Positions 55,440 through 64,000 of a DNA stretch of 64,000 nt are shown one piece after another; position 1 is the stretch's first letter; each line of letters starts with the position of its first letter. The stretch spans positions 20,522,001-20,586,000 of the forward strand of contig NC_091968.1 of NCBI RefSeq assembly GCF_036711975.1, written 5' to 3'. Below the pieces are notes generated by a model. That model worked only from the letters and a program-made list of their open reading frames with translations, did no database searches and had not been told where the DNA came from. Source of the stretch: Onthophagus taurus (taxonomy: Eukaryota; Arthropoda; Insecta; Coleoptera; Scarabaeidae). The translations under genes and the position numbers were made by a program.

Positions 55440-56696
55440 CTCCTGCAACGATCCGCTAGTTGACTTGGATGGGCATCACCCTGCTTTAGAATTTTTGTTT
55501 AAGTTTGATAAACGTCATGTCTTGCGTGACAGCCTATCGGTCACTTGGAGGTTTGATCGTGCGGATTTTGACGGTCTCTGGCAAGTGTTGATTGGCGCAG
55601 TTTATTTAGTGGGTTAGATGTTTATCTCTGTGTTAATACTTTTTATTCTGTCTTGTATGGGTATATGAATGAATTCGTTCCCCAGAGCTTCTCCCGTAAT
55701 AATCGTTTTCCTCACTGGTGTACGCCTTCTACTATTAAATCTGTTAAAAAAAAATTGAAATACCATAAAAAGTGGAAGAGATGGGGTAATCGAAACGACT
55801 ATCTTTCCTTTAGTTTCCAGCGCAAGTGTGCCAAAGCTTTAATTGCTGCTGATTATCGCACTTATCTGAATCGCGTTCAGAATAACTTAATTGATTGCCC
55901 ATCTAGTTTGTGGTCTTTTGTTAAAAGTAAAAGACCCGGTGGCGGCGGTATTCCGTCTCGAATGGAGCTGAACGGTGAGGTGGCGGATGACGGGAAGCGT
56001 ATAACTGAACTTTTCTCTCAGTTTTTTTAGCTCTGTTTATATCGACGGTTGCCTGAATACCTCCCACAAGCGAAATGTTATTTACCAATCGCAGCCGTGG
56101 TTCTCTGAACGTGATGTCTCTCACCTTCTGACACAAGTCGACCATAAATTGGCCCCGATGGCTTGTCGGGACACTTTATTGCTAAATGTGCAGGGCAGTT
56201 GGCAACTCTTCTATTCATTATCTTCAGCCGCTCCATTGAAAATTCAGTCTTTCCCTCTGAATGGAAAAAAGCCTTCATAACTCCAGTCTTTAAATCGGGT
56301 AGCAGACATTTTGTGTGCAATTATCGTCCAATTTCCCTATTATCCATTGTTTCGAAGGTCTTTGAAAAATTAATTTATGACAACTTATATAGCTATCTTC
56401 GACCTGCTATTATCCCTCAACAACACGGTTTTTTGCGTGGGCGATCAGTTGAGACGAATCTGATTGCGTTTGTTCAATACATTCAGGATTCTATGAATGA
56501 TAAGTTATCATTGATAACCCTCAGATGGATGCTATCTACACCGATCTGACAAAAGCTTTTGACAAGCTTCACCATAACATTCTTATGGATAAGCTGAACA
56601 AGTTTAACCTATCTAACGGGCTGTCTCTATGAATTTCGTCCTATATATCTAAGAGATTTCAAGCAGTGAAAGTAAATAATTTCATATCTAGTTTTA
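55440..56696 (+). pseudogene. LINE-C, endonuclease end to RT block A
   Basis: Jockey/CR1-group element in broken frames. CNDPLVDLDGHHPALEFLFK is the endonuclease end. Then RNNRFPHWCTPSTIKSVKKK with YHKKWKRWGN, ALIAADYRTYLNRVQ, FVKSKRPGGGGIPS, then FIITPVFKSGSRH-type and NYRPISLLSIVSKVFEKLIY (RT block 1), QQHGFLRGRSVETNLIAFVQ (block 2) and MDAIYTDLTKAFDKLHHNIL (block A). It is cut at SFTPV by hAT-2 and continues at 59799. Same family as LINE-F on the other strand. Confidence 0.85.
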
Positions 56697-56704
56697 CTCC
56701 TGTT

Positions 56705-59700
56705 CAGTGATGTTAAATTACCGTAATTTTTATTTTTCGTAATTTAGTGTGGTAATTTACGACTTTTAATTACGAATTTTAATGACTGCGGTAATAAATC
56801 TGTATCGTAAAAACGAGTTTTAATTTTATTTTTAAATATTAAATTAATAAAAAAATAATATTATATATATTATATTTTTATTTTAATATTAAATATGAAT
56901 AAAAATATACAAAAAATAAAATACAGTTATGTTCTTATTTATCTAAACTGTTCTTTCTTCGAGCGAACTGTTCTTATTGAATTTTCTGCCGGTTGGTCCA
57001 TTATTTCCGATTCTTCGGATTCATAGTCGATATCTGTTTCTGTTTCGAACTCTGACAAAGAGTGAAATGGAGCAAATGGAGGTAATGTTCTTTCGCCTAT
57101 ATTCAAATTTTGTCTAACATAAAGTATTTTTCGTGCCCTTTCATTTGTTAATCGATTTCGCTTATTTGTATGCACATTTCCATACGTCGAGAAACTCCTT
57201 TCTGTGGCAGCAGTTGTTGGTGAACAGCTTAAAATTTCTACAGCTATTGTACTTAATTTTGTTGTTAAACAAATAGATTTCCACCATGTAACTGCTGAAA
57301 GTTTTTTATCTTTGAGACAACTCCACACGAAGTTATTGGCAAACAACCCTTCTTTTGATTTATAAATTGCAATTTCCATCATGACTGTACCAACATCATT
57401 TTCATTTGTCAAAAATGTAGATAATTTATTTATAAAAGTAAGAGCATCAATATATTCCGACTCCGATAAATTTTTTTCCCATGAAATACGGATCCAACAA
57501 ATTTGCTGCAACCTGAACTGGACCAATTGCCATGGTTTTCCTCTTTTCCAACAATTGTAAAAGATCATTTCTGTCATTGTTATGTAAATATGTAGCACCA
57601 GAAAACTGTAAAAACAAGTCATGAAATATTTCCACAACACTCGAAATGATAGGTTTGGACGTTTGAATTTCAATAATATAATTGGCCAATGGTGATAAAA
57701 TTTTGTGAAGTAGCTCAACTTTAGCCCAGAAATCGTCACTCAAAATACTACATTTAACGGACTTTTCAATTATATCAATTACATTTTCAGAAATAGAAAG
57801 TTCTTGCAAACTTTTTTTGTTATGCAAAAGGCTATTTAAACTCATGCAAATAGATCCCCATCGCGTATCTACAGGTAATTTTAAAGTTTTTATTTCGCTC
57901 TTATTTGTAGCATTCTTCTTTTGAATTGTTGAAAGTGTGGAATTCAAAATGTGCGATTTTTTAACAGCTTTAATTATTGATTTGCTCTTCACAGCGATTG
58001 AGTCGAATGTTTTAATTTTTAAAATATCATGAATTAGCAGATTCAGAACATGCGCTGAACATCCATAACAAGAAAACATACTTGATGGATATTTTTCTGA
58101 AAGTAAATTCCAGGTAGCCGTCATGTTCCTAGCATTGTCTGTGACAATCGACATAATTCTTTTCAAACCTACTTCTTCAATTACTTCGGATATAATTTTG
58201 CACATAAAGACAGCTTCATGACGCGCTGCTTTTGTATCTATTATTTTATATAACACAGGTTCAGGTGTTGTTATTAGAACATTCACAACGGCTTCATTAC
58301 AAATATTAGACCAGCGATCAATTTGAATACCGACAGTTTTTGCATTTTCAATTTGTTCAGTAACAGACTTTTTAATCTTGTCATATTCACTATTTAAGAG
58401 TTTATTTGATAATTGATACCTCGAGGGAAGTTTCAAGGAAGGTCTCATTTTATGCAGGACATCTATCCAATACTTATTTTCAGTGATGCTTAGTGGCGTA
58501 TTAGTTGCATAACATGCCCTTGCCAATAACTCCCAAATATGTTTCTGCAAATTAAAATAGTACCAAAATAATCGTTATATGCATACATAAACACAACGCA
58601 GTTTTTACTGATGTCAGTAAATCGAATATGGTGGTATCGTGATCAGAAAAAATTAGGACACGTCGAAAAATCAAATAACCTCTTTTCTATAATTCCTTTT
58701 TTATAATTTCTCTAATTTGAATTTGAATTTAGCTTTTTATTTATAACATTTTGTTACTTTATTATAACAAATTTTGAAATTATCAAGACAGGAACAGTGC
58801 TCACTAGAAAACTAATACTGTCCTAATTTTTTCTACCACAAACAACGACGTCCACGAGTGTGGGTAAAGGTACTAATACTTTCGTTAAGAAGCCGGGTAT
58901 TAGTGAACTATACCTTATTTAGTAATTCCTTTCACCAGAGCGGTGCTAGTGGTGTTAGTACCAGTTAAAACAAAACAAATTAATTAAATTTTATTACTTA
59001 CTTCTTCGGCAGGATTTATGGAATCAACAAAAGAATCTATTGTTGATACACGGCTTCCGCTTCTGCTGTGAAAATCATATTTTTGAACACCTTCGCCGTT
59101 CAAATTCTCCTCGTTGCTGTCGGTATCATTAATAGACTGGATCCCAGTCTCAATATCTTCCCTTATTTTTATTTGACTCACACTCACTAGCATTGTAAAA
59201 GGAGAAAATAGGTAAATACGTATATTTGTTAAACAGTAATATGATCATAAACAACTATTTCGACTTACGGTTTGACTCTCTTCTTTTTAGTATCTCCAGT
59301 GCCTTTGTATCTTGGTGGATAGCTTTCTTTATCGCTGGAGGGCAGCGTATACATTTTTGTACCAAGTGCTGAGACATCCTTGTCACATTCAAGACGTAAG
59401 ATTGTTCACAAAATTTACACTTGTATGTTTTTCCATTCGTTTTTATAAAAGCATCGACTATAATGCTTTTAATTTTATCTTTTCTGCCCATGATCACTTT
59501 TTAACAAAGTCACGACACGAGACACTAGACACGACTAACTACGTGCGTTGTGAGTCGGCGATACACGTGTTATAACTTGTCCGTTTTCTTACCATTCCAC
59601 TTGGTTGATATGCCAAGTGTTGTAAAATACGATATTTACCGTAAAAACTCGTAGTTTACTCAAAACAATATCGTTATTTACCTAGTAAATTACGGTAATT

Positions 59701-59798
59701 TATTGTGTAAATTACTGCAATTAATTTTTGGTATTTTACGATAAATTACGATAACTTACTATGGTTATTTTTTGGTAATTTACAAGCTCACATCACTG
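56705..59798 (-). mobile_element. hAT-2 transposon (3,094 bp), BED type, inserted in LINE-C
   Basis: Ends CAGTGATGT... and ...TCACATCACTG, with the exact 8-bp target duplication CTCCTGTT at 56697-56704 and 59799-59806. The subterminal regions are rich in GGTAATTTACG-like and GTAAATTACC repeats. Joining the flanks restores the LINE frame through TSGVPQGSHLGP. It contains one spliced transposase gene on the minus strand. Confidence 0.95.
56939..59491 (-). pseudogene. hAT-2 transposase, 3 exons, about 670 aa, one frameshift
   Basis: Cut-and-paste transposase. Exons: 59491-59269, 59186-59002, 58544-56939, joined by GT-AG introns (phases 1 and 0). Exon 1 is a BED zinc finger (CKFCEQSYVLNVTRMSQHLV with a following KC). 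Exon 3 is the RNase H-like domain with VGIQIDRWSNICNEAVVNVL, VTDNARNMTATWNLL, CYGCSAHVLNLLIHDILKI and LPVDTRWGSICMSL. The hAT dimerisation domain follows, with LSCSPTTAATERSFSTYGN and KRNRLTNERARKILYVRQNL. The only damage is a 1-base gain in an A7 run near 57475-57482; without it the chain is 671 codons with a normal stop. Close relatives may still be active. Confidence 0.88.
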
Positions 59799-61135
59799 CT
59801 CCTGTTACATCTGGTGTACCTCAAGGTAGCCATCTTGGACCTATTTTATTTCTAGCCTATATAAATGATGTTTCTAAGTGCTTTCATTATTCGAATTTTT
59901 CTCTTTTCGCCGATGACTGTAAAATTTTTGCTAGCATCAGGTCTGCTTCTGACTGTATTCGGTTGCAAGATGACATTGACAGATTTGATTCCTATTGCTC
60001 ACAAAATTACTTATTTCTAAATCCTGATAAGTGTTGTCAGATCACGTTCAGTAGAAAGAGATATATTATAATGTTAAGTTCAAATATATGATAGGTCCGC
60101 ATTATCTTACTCAATCCTCTTCAGTTAAAGATCTTGGCGTTGTTCTGGATTCTAGACTACTCTATCGCGATCATATTACTTCTATCGTTTCTGAAGCTAC
60201 TAAGCGCCTAGGATTTATCATTAGGATTTCTCGTCCATTTACTAACGTCCGCTGCATTACTTCTTTATATATGGCATACATTGCTAGTGGTTTAAATTTC
60301 GCTTCAGTAGTATGGAGTCCTGCCTATAATATTTACATCGACCTTATTGAGGGCCTACAGAGAAGATTTATCCGTTATCTTGCTCACAAATTTTATCTTC
60401 CGTACTGCCCTTATTCCCAAAGATGCTAGGTGTTTGGTCTAAGATCTCTCTGTGGCCGTCGACACAGTACGGACCTATTGTTCTTGTTTAAACTAGTTAA
60501 TGGAGTTCTCGACGCTCCGGTTCTTTTAGAGCAGATTCACTTTAATGTTCCTTCTTATGCTACTCGATCACCATTTTTGTTCAGACTACTTGCTTCTGGA
60601 TCTAGTGCGCATGCCGGTTCACCTCTGTTGAGACTGATGCACACTTGCAATGTTTATTGTTTCAATGTTGATTTCTTTTGTAATTCAATGATATCGTTTA
60701 AAAAATCCGTTTTAAGTATTTGTCATTAGTTTTTTTTTCTTTGTAAAATTAATTTACTCAATCGAAACACATTCGTTTACCATATTTATATTGATTTCTT
60801 GCGGGTGGTGGGGCAGAAAAGAAAAGCAACAAAAATTTGTCCTTTCTTATGGTCCTTATTATTCTGTTTTTCTATCCGCGTAATATCGATGATTATGTGG
60901 ACCAATCTAGTCTCTGTGTTTATTTTCTTTTCTGCTTCGTGCTTGCTTTTTTCCATTTTTATTTAATTCCATTTTTTTTTATTGCTTCATGCTTTTGATA
61001 AATTTTTCATTTTTTTTTGTTCTTTCTTATGTAGTCTGTTTTCTTTTCTTTTATATTATTGTAGTGGACACTTTTTTTGGGATTTTTTCCTGTACTTGTC
61101 CCGAATATGAATAAATAAATAAATATCTCAAAAAT
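59799..61135 (+). pseudogene. LINE-C, RT block B to 3' end
   Basis: Continues after hAT-2: TSGVPQGSHLGPILF (block B), FSLFADDCKIFASI (FADD active site), SSSVKDLGVVLDSRLLYRDH, GLQRRFIRYLAHKFYLPYCP, a stop at 60427, then DLLFLFKLVNGVLDAPVLLE and SFKKSVLSIC to 60729. The 3' UTR ends in GAATAAATAAATAAATA at 61110-61126. Several indels and stops; inactive. Confidence 0.85.
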
Positions 61136-61220
61136 TAAAAACTGTAGATGCGTATTTTACCAAGCTTTAATTTGTGCCCTTTGGATAAATTTGCTTTCGA
61201 TAAATGAAGATTATCCCACG

Positions 61221-61361
61221 ATTCTTCGTATCTCGTTAAGCCCCAATCTAAAATACAGTTGATTGGAAATCAATTCTCATGATTCAATTTTTAATAAAAT
61301 CATACGTGTACTATAGTTTTCCAATCATATTTCACACTCGGTTTTTATCTTTTGAAATCTT
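61221..61361 (+). pseudogene. Odorant receptor relic: promoter block and start of exon 1
   Basis: 61261-61314 is the same block that precedes OR2-OR4 (AATCAATTCTCATGATTCAA then TTTTTAATAAAATCATACGT and GTACTA). About 20 bp on, 61334-61356 reads TLGFYLLK, as in residues 4-11 of the ORs (SLGFYLLEQ/TLGFYLLEQ), but without a clean ATG and with the 5' leader shortened. No later exon is found. It is on the plus strand, opposite to the intact ORs. Confidence 0.7.
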
Positions 61362-61490
61362 TAACAATCTTAAGAATCTCATCTCTATTTCTTGTTAACT
61401 GTTATTGTTTTGACATTTTCTAAGTTTCACTATATCTCATTTTACGTTTTCTAGCTCGTATTTTTCGGTAATTCTTTGCTCTGTTATTTA
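61362..61490. other. Short spacer
   Basis: No gene recognised between the OR relic and the 3' tail of LINE-F. Confidence 0.3.
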
Positions 61491-64000
61491 TTTATTTATT
61501 TATTATTGGGACACAAACAGGGAGGATATCCCCAGTGAAGCATCCTCATAAAAACAAAGCACTTAACTACATACCAAGCAAAAAAACGAGAAAAAATAAA
61601 TAACAATAATTATAACATCAACTATGAAAATAATAATAACAGCATTGATAGTTGCTAATTAAAGAAAAATTACAAAAACAAAGCGAAAAATATTATATAA
61701 TTGTACTACAATACAGAAGTTAACAACTAAACGTTACGTAATAGTAATTCTCTAAATGAGCGCAACGAGAGTCCAAATAGAGTAACATGGTTGAAGTCCT
61801 GATTGTAAGTATTCAAAAGCCGAACGATAGGCGAGTTTAGATGAGCCTTCGTGTTCGATGTGCCTAAAAGGAATGTAGTATTCCGCCGCGTGAAACGCTG
61901 TGGTACATTAAAGTTCAACACAGACAGAAGATCAGGTGCGTCCAGCAAGCCATTGACCAGTTTGAAAAGAAAAATTAAGTCTGAGACTAGCCGACGCTGC
62001 CGCAGGGATAATAAGTTAAAAACCACACAGCGTCTATCGTAATCGCAATAGGGAAGATGATATTTGTAAGCCAGATAGCGTACAAAGCGTCGTTGAACCG
62101 CTTCGATGCGATCACGATAGACCGCGTACATAGGATTCCACACTATGGAACTATAGGATAATACGCTATTAACAAATGCCATATAAAGGGATTTAATGCT
62201 TGTAAAATTGGTAAACTGTCTACTTATTCTGATAACAAACCCTAGGTTACGCAGGGGCTTTCGCCACCATGACTTCGATGTGAAGGTGATATCTCAATTT
62301 GGCATCAAGTATAATGCCAAGATCCTTCACTCTGTCAGTAGAGATAATAGGTCTACCATTAAAGTTGTAATTAAAATTAATAGGATAGCGTTTCCATGTA
62401 AACGTTATTTTTTGGCATTTGTCATAGTTCAAATAAAGTTTGTTAACGCGACAGTAATCATGTAGACGATCAAGGTCCTCCTGGAGCCTTAGGCAGTCAT
62501 GACTAGAGCTGACTCTAGTAAATATTTTATTATTATCCGCATAGAGCAGGAATTTGGAAAATTTAAAGCAAGAAGAAATGTCGTTTATGTAAATTAGAAA
62601 TAATGTGGGCCCAAGGTGACTTCCCTAAGGCACACCAGATGAGATGGGTTTGTAGTCCGACAAAAAGCTACCCATCCTAACTGCCTGACTTCTGTCAGAA
62701 AGATATGACATTATCCAGCGCACAATGCCGGCAGGAATGTTAAAGGAGGACAGCTTTTGTATAAGAATTCCATGGTCAATCTTGTCGAAGGCTTTAGAGA
62801 AATCGGTATAAATTGCGTCAACCTGTGAGTCCTCATTTAAGGTAGAATGAATAAAATTAACATAAGACACTAAGTTAGACTCAACCGATCGGCCAGACAA
62901 GAATCCATGTTGTTCAGTAATGAGAGAGTGAGCAATAGAGTGGTTAAAGTAATCGCAAACAATTTTTTCAAAAACCTTGGGAATAGACAAGATAATAGAA
63001 ATTGGACGGTAATTAGATACCAACTGTCTATTCCCTGATTTAAATATTGGAACGACAAAAGCTATCTTCCACGCGCGCGGAAAAGTACCTTCGAGTAAGG
63101 ATTTTGAAAAAATAAGAAAAAGTGGGGTCGACAGTTCGGCAGCAAACTCCCTCAAAAAGGAAGATGGAATACCATCCGGACCAGAGCCAGAGGACTTGTC
63201 AAGATGGGTCAAAACATTGAGGACTGCGTCAGCAGAGAACCAAGTTGAAACACCCTGGCCACCGAAGACCATTGAGCGGTCAATACTACCATCTACGAAA
63301 ACCGAGGCGAAATACTCTGCAAATGCAGAAGAGATATCAGGACCTGAGGTCACCATTGACCCATCAACAGAAAACATAGCGGCTGGCAAGCCAGACACAT
63401 CCCCTTTCCTGGACTTAACAAAGGACCAGATTCCTTTGGGATTTTCCATAACCCCCGCCTGAATCGAGTTTAAGTAATCTCTATAATCAGCCGCAATAAG
63501 CCTCTTAGACCTGGAGCGCAAGATAGAGAAGGCTACTCACTATTATGGCGAGTAGATTTCCATTTTTTATGGTAAAGTAGCTTTTCTTTAATGACACGAA
63601 TAGTTGAACGTTTGTACCAGTAAGGAAAACGTTGCTTAGGCAGAAAGCGCTTAGGAACGTCTCTGTTAATTACATAATTAACGCGGTCATAGAAAACTTC
63701 AACCATGTTCTCCACGCCCATCCCAGCAAAAACAGTCTGCCAATCGATACTATTTAAGAAACACTTGATAGCTCCGGAATTCGCGTTCTTAAAAAGAAAG
63801 CGAACATTCGGACCATCACTCAGACAAATGAACATGCCCGATAATAAGAATTCAAACGGTGGATGGTGGCACTCAGGATCCACAAGTGGATCGTTGCAGA
63901 GGGAAAAAATGCAGTTAAAATCTCTATACTAGAGCTTTTAACAGTTTACAATTCTGTTAGTATTGAGGTGGCTTTATTACAAAAGTGATATCAATTAATT
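61491..64000 (-). pseudogene. LINE-F (Jockey/CR1 group), endonuclease end to 3' tail, runs off the window
   Basis: Minus strand from 64000. CNDPLVDPECHHPPFEF is the endonuclease end and KRFPYWYKRSTI-type sequence follows. The RT open frame is 63521-62625: SGSGPDGIPSSFLREFAAEL, SNYRPISIILSIPKVFEKIV, ITEQHGFLSGRSVESNLVSY and IYTDFSKAFDKIDHGILI (block A). Block B is SSGVP, stop, GSHLGP (CAG to TAG at 62628-62630). The active site is LYADNNKIF, so the second Asp of YADD is Asn. VKDLGIILDAKLRYH and, to 61727, RFVRYLAYKYHLPYCDYDRR follow. The tail is a (TAAA)n-like run at 61491-61504. Dead copy. Confidence 0.87.

Overview
This window is nuclear DNA from an insect. It holds spliced seven-transmembrane chemoreceptor genes of the insect-specific odorant receptor (OR) and gustatory receptor (GR) families, with short AT-rich introns. 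These sit in a sea of non-LTR retrotransposons, Penelope-like elements, Ty3/gypsy pieces and hAT, Tc1/mariner, pogo, Harbinger and piggyBac DNA transposons. A beetle is my best guess (inference). Nothing prokaryotic is present: no operons, CRISPR arrays or rRNA.

Host genes. There is one GR (1995-3314, +, 4 exons, 387 aa). There are four ORs on the minus strand: OR1 (16145-27382, 374 aa), OR2 (33745-35140, 372 aa), OR3 (39841-41234, 369 aa) and OR4 (48140-49533, 369 aa). I rebuilt all exon chains by hand from splice sites; every reading frame stays open. OR1-OR4 share a six-exon plan, and the last exons are 90, 156 and 54 (63 in OR2) bases. OR3 and OR4 are a recent 2.33-kb segmental duplication. 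OR2-OR4 share a conserved block just upstream of the ATG, and a relic of that block plus exon 1 lies at 61.2-61.4 kb.

Mobile DNA is nested repeatedly. (a) 5.4-9.6 kb: a LINE contains a gypsy piece that contains Penelope-like element PLE-1. (b) 10-15.7 kb: a LINE contains a Tc1 element that contains a hAT with a perfect 8-bp target duplication. (c) 16.2-26.1 kb: the last intron of OR1 contains a foldback element, which contains PLE-2, which contains a LINE. (d) 43.9-46.9 kb: pogo-type sequence contains a Harbinger. (e) 51.4-55 kb: a large palindrome contains a pogo MITE, and the empty site survives in the other arm. (f) 55.4-61.1 kb: a LINE contains a nearly intact BED-type hAT. A 5.2-kb satellite (366-bp dimers, 1,835-bp higher-order repeat) lies between OR1 and OR2.

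The working picture is a small chemoreceptor cluster expanding by local duplication in a transposon-rich region. No clearly new biochemical system is visible. The most notable points are OR1 being split by a 9.9-kb transposon-filled intron, the inverted-arm Penelope elements with a possible degenerate hammerhead-like motif, and the shared OR promoter block.
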